Below are positions 18,728-29,008 of a stretch of DNA of 64,000 nucleotides, one piece after another (within the stretch, counting starts at the first letter, position 1; the number at the start of each line of letters is the position of its first letter). A program made the position numbers and the translations under genes. Below the pieces are notes generated by a model. It was not told the DNA's origin and searched no databases. It saw nothing but the letters and a program-made list of their open reading frames with translations. Source of the DNA: Pedobacter kyonggii (GTDB lineage: Bacteria > Bacteroidota > Bacteroidia > Sphingobacteriales > Sphingobacteriaceae); assembly GCF_004310665.1 (NCBI RefSeq), contig NZ_SIXF01000004.1, positions 177,742 through 241,741 on the forward strand, read 5' to 3'.

Positions 18728-21312
18728 GATTAAACCCTGTAATCTTGCTGCTGTTTGCTTTTGCAAACAGCAGCTACGCCCAGCTAGCGCCCAAAGCCCG
18801 ATTAACAAATGATGTACTTCGCCTGAACTGGGAAGATACTGGTAAGGGATATCAAATAAAACAGCTGTCGGTAAAAGGACAAAACGGTTGGCATTCCCTG
18901 TCTGGTACATTGGGGCAATATACCCTGCTTTACAGTGCAGATCAACCCAGGATGGATTCGGAGACTAAGGACAAAAACGGGAAGGAAATTCAGTTTCCTG
19001 AACCTGAATACCGCTATATCATTCCTACCTGGAAAGCGAATACCTCTGCGGTTTCCTTAAATAAGGAAGGACTTGCCATTTTATTTTATCCACAGCAGTA
19101 TAAGCAGGTTGGCAATACACTCGTTTTTCAGCAAAAAACAGATGTCTCTACAGTAAAAGCAATCTGGAAACTAGATCCTGTTTACAAAAATGATCTATGT
19201 GTTTCTATTCATTTAACAGCCGATAGGGATGGATATTATTCCGTAGCGACTCCGGCATTGAGCACAAATGATAAAAAAAGTTTTGAATGGGGCTGCATCC
19301 CCGGTGTGTTTCAAGGCAGCACCATCAACAATAACTTTACAGATGCCTATGCTTATGGACACGGAATTCCGGATAGACCGGTTGTGGTAAGAGAAAGAAC
19401 AGCGGCTGCACTTACGGCTATGCTCACGAATAGAGATAGAATTACACTCGCCGTAACGGCTGAGCCGGGAACAGCCAGGCACCCATGGGAATATGATAAA
19501 TCTACCCAGTCGAACTGGCTGCTTGGCCTGTCACTGATCAACAGGCAGGAACAACTGAGCCCAACCTTATATCATCCGGTACTGGGGCAGAACAAGTCGT
19601 ATTTAAAAAAGGGGGAAAGCCTCTCCTTTGATTTCAGGTACACCATCAATACTTCAAACTGGTATCAGGCATATCAGCATGTCGTAAATGATGTTTACCG
19701 CTTTGATGAGCTACTGCACTTGAAGCAAACCAAGCTTTCCTTATCTGATCGCATGGAACAGCTTTTAGACTATGTGAAAAAGGACAATACTTCACGGTGG
19801 CGGACTTTCGATTATCATGGCCGGACTATCGGTGCCCAGGAATATTTGGGTGGGGTGTATGGCTCGGAAAAAGACGCTGTAAAAAATGCCGATTATGGGG
19901 CCATGTGGATGTTGGCGAATATAACTCAAGATCCGATTCTGGTTCAGAAACGTCTTAAAGATGCATTGAACTTTAAATTGGCGCAGCAAAATACCGCTGG
20001 AGGTTTCTTTCATGGAGCTGCAGCTGGTCAATATTACCTTTACAATTCAAAACGGTTTACCGAAGAGTGGGGCCCTTATACCGAGCCAATTGCAACCACT
20101 TATTATATGTTGCTCGATATGGGGAATGTATCCTTGTTTGAGCCAGATAACCAGCAGCTTAAATCGGGTATGCGTATGGCGGCCGACTGGCTTTTAACTA
20201 AAATGAAACCAGAAGGTTATTGGGAAGTAGCTTATCATAACGACACGCAAAAGCCTATGTTTGAAGATCTGAAAGATTATAGGCCTACTTTTTACGGACT
20301 GTTGGTTGCATACCAGACACTTCGGGATAGGAAATACCTGGAGGCGGCTGTAAAAGCAGCAGACTGGTATATCAAAAATGCTGTAGATAAAGGATATTTT
20401 TTAGGTGTTTGCGGAGATGCCAGGTTCGCACCTGATTTTGCAACCGGACAAAGTGCCCAGGCTTTGCTCGATCTGTTTGAAATTACAAAGGACGTACGAT
20501 ATAAACAGGCTGCTATTAAAACTGCACAATTCTATACCACCTCCATCTATTCTCATCCGATTCCGAATAAAGAAAGCAGAAAAGTTGGGCCGAGACAATT
20601 GCAAGACTGGCAAATAAGCCAGGTGGGGCTGAGCTTTGAACACGGAGGGATTTTAGGTTCCGCAAATAACAGCGGCCCCATTATGCTCGCAAGCCATGCT
20701 GGCATGTTTGTAAGGCTATTTCAACTGACAAAAGATTCGTTATACCTTAAAATGGCAAGGACAGCAGCTTTAAGTAAAGATGCTTTTGTTGACCCAGTCA
20801 CAGGAGTCGCTTCCTATTATTGGAGCGCCATGAACAAGGGGGCGGGGCCTTTCCCTCATCACGCCTGGTGGCAGGTGGGGTGGATCACTGATTACCTGAT
20901 GGCAGAACTTTCCTTACGTTCACAGGGGCGGATTGATTTTCCTTCAGGTTTTCTTACGCCTAAGGTTGGCCCACATAAAACATTTGGCTTCAGGCAGGGA
21001 AAAATATTTGATAAACAGGGAGACCTGGCATTGATGGAAAAACTGGTTTCATTGAGCAATCCCAATATGGACTATGTATGCGCCCTGAATAAGCAGGCTA
21101 AAGTGTTTTACCTGTTTGTATTGAATAACGATGACGAAATACAGGAAAGTGCCCTTCAGTTTAACATGTCCCGTTTTATTCCAGGACACAGCCTGGATTT
21201 GAAAACCGCCAAATGTTTTTCTGAATCAGGTTCAAAACTTCCTTTTTCTACAGGAGATCCTATAAAAATAGCACCTTATGGCCTCCAGGTTTATGCATTT
21301 ACATACAAATAA
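18724..21312 (+). CDS. Large exported toroid-type protein 1, putative lyase or hydrolase
   Basis: An 862-residue protein with a signal peptide (ending SSYA). The N-terminal third is beta-rich. The middle (about 330-740) has repeated helical hairpins such as YGLLVAYQTLRDRKYLEAAVKAADWYI and ALLDLFEITKDVRYKQAAIKTAQFY, typical of (alpha/alpha)-toroid enzymes (heparinase II/III-like lyases, unsaturated glucuronyl hydrolases and several GH families). The C-terminus is beta-rich. It is homologous to the proteins at 21321 and 26130, sharing SxGRIDFPS (about 735), GKIF and NPxxxYVxAxN. A conserved histidine region reads GPFPHHAWW near 708. I cannot assign a CAZy family or substrate. It is translationally coupled to the upstream gene (ATGA). 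Confidence 0.65.
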   Translation: MRLNPVILLLFAFANSSYAQLAPKARLTNDVLRLNWEDTGKGYQIKQLSVKGQNGWHSLSGTLGQYTLLYSADQPRMDSETKDKNGKEIQFPEPEYRYIIPTWKANTSAVSLNKEGLAILFYPQQYKQVGNTLVFQQKTDVSTVKAIWKLDPVYKNDLCVSIHLTADRDGYYSVATPALSTNDKKSFEWGCIPGVFQGSTINNNFTDAYAYGHGIPDRPVVVRERTAAALTAMLTNRDRITLAVTAEPGTARHPWEYDKSTQSNWLLGLSLINRQEQLSPTLYHPVLGQNKSYLKKGESLSFDFRYTINTSNWYQAYQHVVNDVYRFDELLHLKQTKLSLSDRMEQLLDYVKKDNTSRWRTFDYHGRTIGAQEYLGGVYGSEKDAVKNADYGAMWMLANITQDPILVQKRLKDALNFKLAQQNTAGGFFHGAAAGQYYLYNSKRFTEEWGPYTEPIATTYYMLLDMGNVSLFEPDNQQLKSGMRMAADWLLTKMKPEGYWEVAYHNDTQKPMFEDLKDYRPTFYGLLVAYQTLRDRKYLEAAVKAADWYIKNAVDKGYFLGVCGDARFAPDFATGQSAQALLDLFEITKDVRYKQAAIKTAQFYTTSIYSHPIPNKESRKVGPRQLQDWQISQVGLSFEHGGILGSANNSGPIMLASHAGMFVRLFQLTKDSLYLKMARTAALSKDAFVDPVTGVASYYWSAMNKGAGPFPHHAWWQVGWITDYLMAELSLRSQGRIDFPSGFLTPKVGPHKTFGFRQGKIFDKQGDLALMEKLVSLSNPNMDYVCALNKQAKVFYLFVLNNDDEIQESALQFNMSRFIPGHSLDLKTAKCFSESGSKLPFSTGDPIKIAPYGLQVYAFTYK

Positions 21313-21320
21313 ATTAAGAT

Positions 21321-24300
21321 ATGTACCAGAAAACCAGGCTATGTTTATTATTAACAGCATTCTTGTTTTTAACAACGGGAACTGTGATTGCTCAGCAGGA
21401 AAAAAGCCTATTACTGGGGACTGATTTTCAGTTTAAAGGCAAATGGTTTAATGAAGTCAATAAAGACGGCATCAGTGGCAGCATTTTAAGGTTTTTAGAA
21501 GGAGAACAGGACAGTACATCTGATGCATTAACCGTGATGAATATCGGAAAAGCAGGTCGTTATGCCATTTGGATAAGGACCCCCGATTTTGATACACGTC
21601 CCGGTACCCGGTTATTCCAGCTTTCGGTTGGAAATGCCAGGTTAAAAAAAGCAGGGGGACATGGAAAACCAGGATATGCCTGGGAGCGTCTCGGAAGTAC
21701 TGACCTAAAGGAGGCTGATGTGCTGTTGCGCCTCCATAATTTTAATTTTGGCCGCTGTGATGCTATTCTTTTTACGCAGGATAGCACCATCAATCCAAAT
21801 GATATAGACAAGAAAACCCTTTTATCCTGGAAAAAGCTTCCTGTTATGCAGGAAACACTTACAGCGGAAAAGAAAAACACGAGCCCCGCACTTCAACTGG
21901 GCAAGACGGATAAGGTAATTGCAGGAATTGAAAACGAGGCTGTACGTGTGCAGTTTGTACGAACTGGAGCTGACCATAAGGCTATTGCTTGTAAAACAGA
22001 AATAAAAAAAGATGGGGCTTGGCAACAGGTAAGTACTGCAAACATGGAAGACCATAGGATTTTCTTAATCAGTACTAATGCCACCGCCATCCAGTTTAAT
22101 AAATACTACCCAACCTGGGACAGCCAAAAACCAAAAGCCTATTTTATTTTTAAGGGTCAGAAATATGCAGTTTACCAGTCTGGAGCCGATCTCAATCCTT
22201 TTGAGGCTGGTAACCTCAGCGAAGCCATCCCCGTAACTGCAGAAGCTATAGATAAACAAACCATAAAAGTTCAATATGTGACCAGGAATGGTTCTGCAAT
22301 AACCGGTTTGTGGACATTACATCCGGGGCAGCAACATATTGATCTGCGGCTGATCTGCAAGGTTGCCCAGCCAGGATATTACAGTATGGGGATCGAAGCC
22401 TTTCAGCCTGTTTCCGATCAGGAGCTGGAAAGCGTATCGATGGCACCCATGTTTCAGTATAAGCGGCTTTCTGACGGCCCGCAAATGATGATTACTGCTA
22501 TGATGCAGCAGCCCCTGGCTATTGTTTCTTCGAAAACAGGGCAAAGTATTGTTTCAAGTTATGTTGCAACAAGTCCTGAATTGTTTAAAAAAGACTGGGG
22601 ATCTGTAGATTATGCGCCTGCAGGTTTTACACTGAAGAACCACAATAACCAGATACAGCCGGTTATGTTTTCTCCCGTTCTGGGAATGAATGATTCTAAA
22701 TACCGTGCAGGGGAGCTGATTGACAGACGATTTATTATTGGTGTAAAGTCGGGCAATTGGGATTCGGCCATGGATTATGTGTCGGAGGAAGTGTTTGAGG
22801 TAAAGGACTACCGGAAGCAAGAACAGGCTTCGCTTACCGATGCGGTATTCAACATGATTGAGCTGGTGAAAAATGACAATGCTGCGGGATGGTCAACTAA
22901 GCTAAAGGGTTTTTTTGATATTGAAGGCGACCCTAAAACAGCACCTACAGTTGTAAATGCCACACCATTGGCCAACATTGCACTTTCTGTATTGCAGAAT
23001 GATGAAGAATTTTACATCAGCCGGTCCTTGCCAACCATAGAATTTACGCTTTCCAGAAGCGGGTACCGATGGGCGACAGACATTGTTCCGACAGCGTATA
23101 ATGCTACACGAAAAACGCTGGAGTTCAATCCGCTTACCTCTCAGTTCACCACATCGTATTACGTAGGGTTGGATCGCTTATTGGGAGGATTGAATCCCTG
23201 GCTGAAAAATATAGCACTACCAGGAGATAGCCTGAGGATAGCAAAAGGCTACTCAACAGATTTCCATTCATGGAACCAGGCGCTTTGGGCGCACCAGCTC
23301 ACAGGGCAGGCAAAATGGCTGCAACAGGCAAAAAAAGATGCAGATCTTTTTATTCAGCAAAAAATATATAACAATACCAATAAAGTATTGAGTCATGTAC
23401 CTTTTTACAATGCCAGTTTTTACGCACCCTGGTGGGACCTGCTGGATCTCTATGAAACAACAAAAGATAAAAAATATCTGAAAGCCGCAGAATATGGTGC
23501 CCATTTTACCATTGCGGGAATACGTAGCTATCCGAAAGTGGAAGATAGCCTGCAAACAATTCACAAGAATAATCATTATGACGGCGTTACACACATCTGG
23601 TGGAAAGGCAACGAGCCTTATCGTTTAGGCTTTCCCCGGAAAAATGGCGATGTACAGGAAAAGAAAGTGCCAGAATGGTTGGTATCGCCGGTAGGTTTGG
23701 GCCTGGAGCAGCCTAGCACTTATTTTACCCGCGTAAAAGATCAGACAGTCCGTCCGGTATTTATGAGTAGCTGGGCACCCCATTTGTTGCGCCTGTTCCA
23801 ATACGAGAACAAACCTATCTACGAAACCTATGCCCGCAACGCAGTGATCGGTCGTTATACAAACTATCCGGGGTATTACGGTACGGGTTTTACAGATATA
23901 CCCATGTCGGTTGACTTCCCTTATAAAGGGCCGGATGTGAGTTCCATTTATTATCATCATATTCCACCACACATCGCTTTTAGTCTGGATTACCTGATCT
24001 CAGAAAGCATCCAGCGTTCGAATGGAAATGTAGTGTTTCCTTATAGTAAACAGGAAGGATTTGTTTGGTTTAACAATCGGGTATATGGTGGCGGAAAAGG
24101 AAAAATCTTTGGCGATCAGGAAGCCACACTGTGGATGCATAAGGGCCTGGTAAATATTCAGAATCCGGGAATCAATTATGTTACTGCAATTTCGGATAAG
24201 AACTTCTGGATCCTACTTTCCTCGGAAGCTGAGTCTGAGCAAAAAGTAGCTGTACAATGGACTGATGCTACGGCTGCGCTAAAGGATGGGAAAGCCATGG

Positions 24301-24731
24301 TTTATACGCAAAGCGATCAGCCGGTTTCTCAGGATTTTAAAGCGGCTAAGATTGATGTTGTTGTCCCTGCAAAAGGATTCAGGGCAATTGCTATTCCGTT
24401 AAAGGCTACTCCAGTAACAAAGAAATATCAGCCGGTAAAAGACGGAATGAAGGTGATTGATTTGGGAGCTCCCTGGGGACGTGTATTCTTGTTCCGTATC
24501 CGCTCTCCCTTTGGTTGGGATACCTGTTATGGATTTGCAGAAACAGCCCCTTTAAATGGATATTCCGTAACCGTTAATTGTAACAATCAAACACAGGAAA
24601 TAATGCAGTATCCTTACGAATGGAGTTTTAACAAACTGGCAATGGGTGAGGACGCAAAACTGGAACTCATTTTTAAGAGTAATGATGGGAAAACAAAATC
24701 AAAAAAGATTGTACTCAATGGTAATGAATAA
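21321..24731 (+). CDS. Large exported toroid-type protein 2 with N-terminal beta-sandwich module
   Basis: A 1136-residue protein with a signal peptide (ending TVIAQ). Residues about 30-155 form a module homologous to residues 300-429 of the GH16-type protein: AGRYAIWIRTPDFDTRPGTRLF here and AGNYKLWVRSRDFTVGQGTRKF there, each ending FxRCDxxLxT. A beta-rich domain, a helical toroid (about 510-900; WWDLLDLYETTKDKKYLKAAEYGAHF) and a C-terminal beta region (KGKIFGDQEATLWM) follow, shared with proteins 1 and 3. The conserved histidine cluster reads YYHHIPPH near residue 873. Probably a carbohydrate-active enzyme; activity unassigned. It starts 9 bp after protein 1. Confidence 0.65.
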   Translation: MYQKTRLCLLLTAFLFLTTGTVIAQQEKSLLLGTDFQFKGKWFNEVNKDGISGSILRFLEGEQDSTSDALTVMNIGKAGRYAIWIRTPDFDTRPGTRLFQLSVGNARLKKAGGHGKPGYAWERLGSTDLKEADVLLRLHNFNFGRCDAILFTQDSTINPNDIDKKTLLSWKKLPVMQETLTAEKKNTSPALQLGKTDKVIAGIENEAVRVQFVRTGADHKAIACKTEIKKDGAWQQVSTANMEDHRIFLISTNATAIQFNKYYPTWDSQKPKAYFIFKGQKYAVYQSGADLNPFEAGNLSEAIPVTAEAIDKQTIKVQYVTRNGSAITGLWTLHPGQQHIDLRLICKVAQPGYYSMGIEAFQPVSDQELESVSMAPMFQYKRLSDGPQMMITAMMQQPLAIVSSKTGQSIVSSYVATSPELFKKDWGSVDYAPAGFTLKNHNNQIQPVMFSPVLGMNDSKYRAGELIDRRFIIGVKSGNWDSAMDYVSEEVFEVKDYRKQEQASLTDAVFNMIELVKNDNAAGWSTKLKGFFDIEGDPKTAPTVVNATPLANIALSVLQNDEEFYISRSLPTIEFTLSRSGYRWATDIVPTAYNATRKTLEFNPLTSQFTTSYYVGLDRLLGGLNPWLKNIALPGDSLRIAKGYSTDFHSWNQALWAHQLTGQAKWLQQAKKDADLFIQQKIYNNTNKVLSHVPFYNASFYAPWWDLLDLYETTKDKKYLKAAEYGAHFTIAGIRSYPKVEDSLQTIHKNNHYDGVTHIWWKGNEPYRLGFPRKNGDVQEKKVPEWLVSPVGLGLEQPSTYFTRVKDQTVRPVFMSSWAPHLLRLFQYENKPIYETYARNAVIGRYTNYPGYYGTGFTDIPMSVDFPYKGPDVSSIYYHHIPPHIAFSLDYLISESIQRSNGNVVFPYSKQEGFVWFNNRVYGGGKGKIFGDQEATLWMHKGLVNIQNPGINYVTAISDKNFWILLSSEAESEQKVAVQWTDATAALKDGKAMVYTQSDQPVSQDFKAAKIDVVVPAKGFRAIAIPLKATPVTKKYQPVKDGMKVIDLGAPWGRVFLFRIRSPFGWDTCYGFAETAPLNGYSVTVNCNNQTQEIMQYPYEWSFNKLAMGEDAKLELIFKSNDGKTKSKKIVLNGNE

Positions 24732-26133
24732 AAAGGGTGTGAAAACTGCATTGCTTGGTTGTTTATTAATGTCTACTACTGCATTTTCTCAAACCAGGCC
24801 TGATAGTGATAAGATTGCGGCCTCCCAGGCAGGGGCTTCTCCTCTTTATTTTGATGTTTCTGCATCCAATATCCCTGTAATTGAGGCGGGTGATTTTAAC
24901 AATGAGCTGGAATGCAATGTCAGAGCAGGCTTTCCGGGCTTCTTTGAAAAAGTAAATGCGGGTAAAAAGGTGGTGGTTGCTTTTATTGGAGGAAGCATCA
25001 CCCAGGCAAATTTTGGTTATCGTCTTCAAACGGCCAAGTACCTGGAGCAGACTTATCCCCAGGCCAGCTTTCAATGGATCAACGCAGGTGTATCTGGAAC
25101 GGGAACGGAGCTTGGCGCATTTAGGATTAATGAACAGGTACTCAGCCATCAACCCGATCTTATTTTTGTAGAATTTGCTGTTAACGGCGCTTACGCCGCC
25201 GGGATGGAAGGGATGATCCGTCAAACAATTAAAAAGAACCCCAATACAGCTATTTGTTTGCTGTATACCATTTTAACCGGGCAAACTGCCTTTTATCAAA
25301 AAAATGATTTGCCACCAAATATTAAAGGACTGGAGCAGATTGCGGCACACTACGACCTACCTTCTGTGAATTTAGGGATGGAGCCAGCAAGCCTGGAAGC
25401 AGCGGGAAAGCTGATCTGGAAAGGGAACCCAGCTGATCCGAATAAGATTTTGTTTTCTGAGGATGGAATCCACCCGACAACAGCGGGCGGGAACCTGTAT
25501 GCGGCCGCCATTGCCCGTGCATTTAAAAAAATTGAGGCAGCAAAGCCTTTAAAAAAGAAGGAGCTACCAAAGCCTTTAATTACTGCCGCATGGGAGGAGG
25601 CAACGATGGTGGATCCATCAACTTTACCGGTCCCTGATAAGGGATGGAGGGTGTTGTCAACAGGTACTGATCCAAACCTTAAAAAATTCAGCCCCTGGTT
25701 TTCGAATGTACTTTCTGCAAATAAACCAGGGGCCACATTTAGTTTTCGTTTTAAGGGAGATATGCTGGGCGTATTTGATATTGGCGGACCAGAGGTTGGG
25801 CAACTGGAGTGGATAATAGATGGAAAACCAATAAAACTAAGCAAAGAAAAGGAAGGGAGCTTTATTTATTACCAGGCAAAAGATACAACCGCTACTGACG
25901 TGTTGAATAGATTCAACAGCTACTGCAATAACCGTTACCGTGGACAGTTTGATGTAATTAAAGTACCGCAGGGGGATCATTTTGTAACGGTAACCCTGTC
26001 TGGCCAGAAAGCCGATAAACTCACGATACTGCCCGAAGACAAGAGAGCGGATATTATTCAACATCCTGAAAAATATGATCAGACAGCGATCTATTTAGGC
26101 CGGATTTTATTAAGGGGGACATTATTGAAATGA
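24724..26133 (+). CDS. SGNH/GDSL-type esterase, exported
   Basis: A 469-residue protein. The frame is open from 24646, but the ATG at 24724, overlapping the previous stop, gives a normal signal peptide (KTALLGCLLMSTTAFSQ). SGNH blocks are visible: block I as GGSIT with S91, block III as FAVNGA with N154, and block V as DGIHP with D247 and H250. The first block has Gly in place of the usual Asp (GDS). After about residue 310 a galactose-binding-like beta domain follows (TFSFRFKGDMLGVFDIGGPEVGQ). It probably removes acetyl groups from the PUL substrate. The last codon overlaps the next gene (ATGA). Confidence 0.8.
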   Translation: MNKKGVKTALLGCLLMSTTAFSQTRPDSDKIAASQAGASPLYFDVSASNIPVIEAGDFNNELECNVRAGFPGFFEKVNAGKKVVVAFIGGSITQANFGYRLQTAKYLEQTYPQASFQWINAGVSGTGTELGAFRINEQVLSHQPDLIFVEFAVNGAYAAGMEGMIRQTIKKNPNTAICLLYTILTGQTAFYQKNDLPPNIKGLEQIAAHYDLPSVNLGMEPASLEAAGKLIWKGNPADPNKILFSEDGIHPTTAGGNLYAAAIARAFKKIEAAKPLKKKELPKPLITAAWEEATMVDPSTLPVPDKGWRVLSTGTDPNLKKFSPWFSNVLSANKPGATFSFRFKGDMLGVFDIGGPEVGQLEWIIDGKPIKLSKEKEGSFIYYQAKDTTATDVLNRFNSYCNNRYRGQFDVIKVPQGDHFVTVTLSGQKADKLTILPEDKRADIIQHPEKYDQTAIYLGRILLRGTLLK

Positions 26134-28973
26134 GACAAATTTTTAAGCTAAAAAAGTATATTAAGTTCGTTTGCTTTTCAATTGCGTGCTGTTTATGTAT
26201 ACAGTCGAATGCGCAAATTGTAAAAGATAGTCAGGGATTTAAAATTTTATCAAAGGGCAAAACTTACCTGTTTAAGCCCGATTTTGTTGTTATCTGTAAC
26301 GACAGAGATCCTGAACTGGCATTGAAACCTTCAGGCTTAAAAAAAGTATCTTACAATATTCCCACCTGGAAAACCACAGACAGTAGTCTGACCGATTATC
26401 ACCAACAAATTGTTAGTACCAGTGTTGCTGGAGATGGATTTGACGATAAAATATTAAGAAGTGCGAAGCAAGATAGGACAGCCAATATCTATCACGCCGG
26501 AAAAACACATTTTCTTACTGCAATCAAAACAATCAGTTCTGGAGATTCCATTCGTTTTATCTTTCCGGAACATGACTTGTTTACGCTAAAAGCGTGGCTG
26601 ATTAAAAGTAGTTTGCCTTATCCTAAAATAGCGTTTTTGTTTACACCTAAAAAGAACGGTTTTTATAGTATTGGGTATATCGGGGCGCCATCTTTTAAAA
26701 GTGACCATGTTGATGAACTATGGCAGCCCCTGATCTGGACCGAAAAACGGGTTCCCCTGCAACCCTATCTTACGCCGTCGTTTATGGCAACAATCCCTAC
26801 TACACTGGTTAATGATGGGTATAATTCAATAGGTGTACTGGCTGATACCAGATATTTGCCTTTTCAACCTTTACCGCTTTTAACCAACAGCCAGTTCGGA
26901 ATCGCACTTTTAAATAACAAATCAGCATTACAGCCCCAGGTTTTCGCCCCGATGCCAGGTGGTTTCAATTCTCAGATGAAGGCAGGACATTCTTTTGCGT
27001 TTTCAATGAACCTTGTTGTCGAACCCTTGAGCATCACTAAAACATATGAGCAGATTGCAACAACAGTGTTTGGATTTAAAGATTACCGGACCAATGCCAC
27101 CGTTTCTATGAATACAACCCTGGATAACCTGATTGATTATTCTAAGACCCGTTATGCCTGGTTTATCGATAGCCTGAAAGGCTTTGCCTATGCTACGGAT
27201 GTGCCTGGCGCAGTAAAAAATGTTTCAAGTCTGAACCCGCTTGAATTGGCTATTGTGAGGGATGATAAGGAAATGTTTGATAAAAGGGCATACCCTTTAA
27301 TGGAGTTTATGCTGTCGCGCGAAAAGTTCCTGTTTGCGATTGATAGCAATCAGAAAATTCAATCCCCTTCCAGGAAGTTGAGGGGGCCTATTGCGCCATT
27401 GTCCGAATTACAGGTTTTATCTGATGTTTTTGGCGGGAACAACTCTTTTTATACTACGATGGCAAAAAAAAAGTTCGGAACGGCGCGTATCAGGAATCTT
27501 GATGAAGAGCAGAAAGGCCGTAACTGGGTCAATGCGATGTTTATGTTTAAACTGACATCCGATTCAGCTTATTTAAGTTTAAGCAAGATCCTGGCCGATA
27601 AATATCTGAAAGAAAGAGTAAATACAAGATTAAAGGAGTTTGGTGATCCACTGTTTAGTTCCAACTTCTTCTGGCCAACGTTTACCAATAACTGGTCTGC
27701 TCTTTTAGAATTATATGAACTTACTGCCGATCGCCGGTATTTGGAAGCCGCACAGGATGGAGCCAGGCATTATACCTTATTTACTTGGATGACACCTGCG
27801 ATACCAAATGGTCTGGTTACGGTAAATAAAGGAGGGAAAGCACCGATGTATTGGTACCTCAAATCAAAAGGACATCATCAAATGTATTATCCTGAAGAAA
27901 AAGTGCCTGCATGGAGACTTTCTGAGATGGGACTTACACCAGAATCGTCGGGAACTTCAACCGGACACAGGGGTATTTTCATGTCCACCTATGCGCCCTG
28001 GTTGTTAAGGATAGGCTATCATACGAAAGATCCGTTTTTAATGAATGTAGCTAAAGCTTCAATTGTTGGCCGTTCCGAAAGTTTTCCGGGATATCATATC
28101 AATACGGAGAGAACAACAGCCTATGAAAAGGCCGATTTCCCACTTCACGAGCATAAAGACCAGAGTGTAAACTCCTTTCATTACAATCATATCCTGCCAA
28201 TGGCTTCTATGTTTGTTGATTATCTGGTTTCAGATGCTTATGTGAAAAGTAGCGGCAGGATAGACTTTCCAAGCGATTATATAGAAGGATATGCCTATTT
28301 GCAGAATAAGTTTTACGGCGCTAAGAAAGGCCGGTTCTTTCAGTTCGAAAATGTGCAACTCTGGATGCCTTCCCGTCTGTTGAATACAGAAAATATTGCT
28401 TTAAACTATGTTAGTGCAAAAAAAGGAGATACGCTTCTGCTTGCTTTTATGAACCAATCCGGAGCGGATATCAGCACACGTGTTTCTATAGATACTTCCA
28501 GGATAGATTTTTCAGGCAGTACTGGAGTTCAGACTTTATATCCATCAACGCAAGTTTTGAATTTAAAAGGTGGTGCTTTCCAGATCAATGTCCCTGCCGG
28601 CGGCATTACTGCCCTGGCTATCCCGGGAGTAAAAATCAGCAGTGGTTTTCAGGATCAGATCCTGAATGTGAAAAAAGACCAGAGGAGTGATTACATCAAT
28701 ATTCCGGAAGGAGATACAAAGGCATTATTGTTTAAACTTGGTGCTTATGCGCAAAAACTTTTTGTATTTCTTCAGGAAGATGATACCAAATGGAAGAAGG
28801 CCAGATTGGTTTACAAGATTAATGGAAGCAAGGAAAATAGCATTGACAAAAATGAATACCCATTTGAATTTACAGTGCCTGTTGATAAAGATAAAGCAGT
28901 TCGTTTTTACCTTGAATTAACAGATATCAATGGGAAATTGACTAGATCTAAAGAAACAGAATTAGGTAAATAA
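26130..28973 (+). CDS. Large exported toroid-type protein 3, putative lyase or hydrolase
   Basis: A 947-residue protein with a signal peptide (ending IQSNAQI). Same layout as the proteins at 18724 and 21321: a beta-rich N-terminus, a helical toroid (ALLELYELTADRRYLEAAQDGARHY) and a C-terminal beta region. Shared motifs include PAWRLSEMGLTPESSG, SFHYNHILP (about residue 682), SSGRIDFPS (about 708) and the GRFF...LWM block. It is closer to protein 2 than to protein 1, to judge from the shared MSTYAPWLLR/MSSWAPHLLR and VGRSESFPGYH/IGRYTNYPGYY segments. It is translationally coupled to the SGNH gene and ends the operon. Confidence 0.65.
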   Translation: MRQIFKLKKYIKFVCFSIACCLCIQSNAQIVKDSQGFKILSKGKTYLFKPDFVVICNDRDPELALKPSGLKKVSYNIPTWKTTDSSLTDYHQQIVSTSVAGDGFDDKILRSAKQDRTANIYHAGKTHFLTAIKTISSGDSIRFIFPEHDLFTLKAWLIKSSLPYPKIAFLFTPKKNGFYSIGYIGAPSFKSDHVDELWQPLIWTEKRVPLQPYLTPSFMATIPTTLVNDGYNSIGVLADTRYLPFQPLPLLTNSQFGIALLNNKSALQPQVFAPMPGGFNSQMKAGHSFAFSMNLVVEPLSITKTYEQIATTVFGFKDYRTNATVSMNTTLDNLIDYSKTRYAWFIDSLKGFAYATDVPGAVKNVSSLNPLELAIVRDDKEMFDKRAYPLMEFMLSREKFLFAIDSNQKIQSPSRKLRGPIAPLSELQVLSDVFGGNNSFYTTMAKKKFGTARIRNLDEEQKGRNWVNAMFMFKLTSDSAYLSLSKILADKYLKERVNTRLKEFGDPLFSSNFFWPTFTNNWSALLELYELTADRRYLEAAQDGARHYTLFTWMTPAIPNGLVTVNKGGKAPMYWYLKSKGHHQMYYPEEKVPAWRLSEMGLTPESSGTSTGHRGIFMSTYAPWLLRIGYHTKDPFLMNVAKASIVGRSESFPGYHINTERTTAYEKADFPLHEHKDQSVNSFHYNHILPMASMFVDYLVSDAYVKSSGRIDFPSDYIEGYAYLQNKFYGAKKGRFFQFENVQLWMPSRLLNTENIALNYVSAKKGDTLLLAFMNQSGADISTRVSIDTSRIDFSGSTGVQTLYPSTQVLNLKGGAFQINVPAGGITALAIPGVKISSGFQDQILNVKKDQRSDYINIPEGDTKALLFKLGAYAQKLFVFLQEDDTKWKKARLVYKINGSKENSIDKNEYPFEFTVPVDKDKAVRFYLELTDINGKLTRSKETELGK

Positions 28974-29008
28974 TATTTATTCCGGATATTAGATGGAGGC
29001 GGACAGCT

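Noticed and set aside
25350-25844. 164-residue minus-strand ORF inside the SGNH esterase gene
   Set aside because: It is fully antisense to a gene with clear motifs and shows no family of its own.
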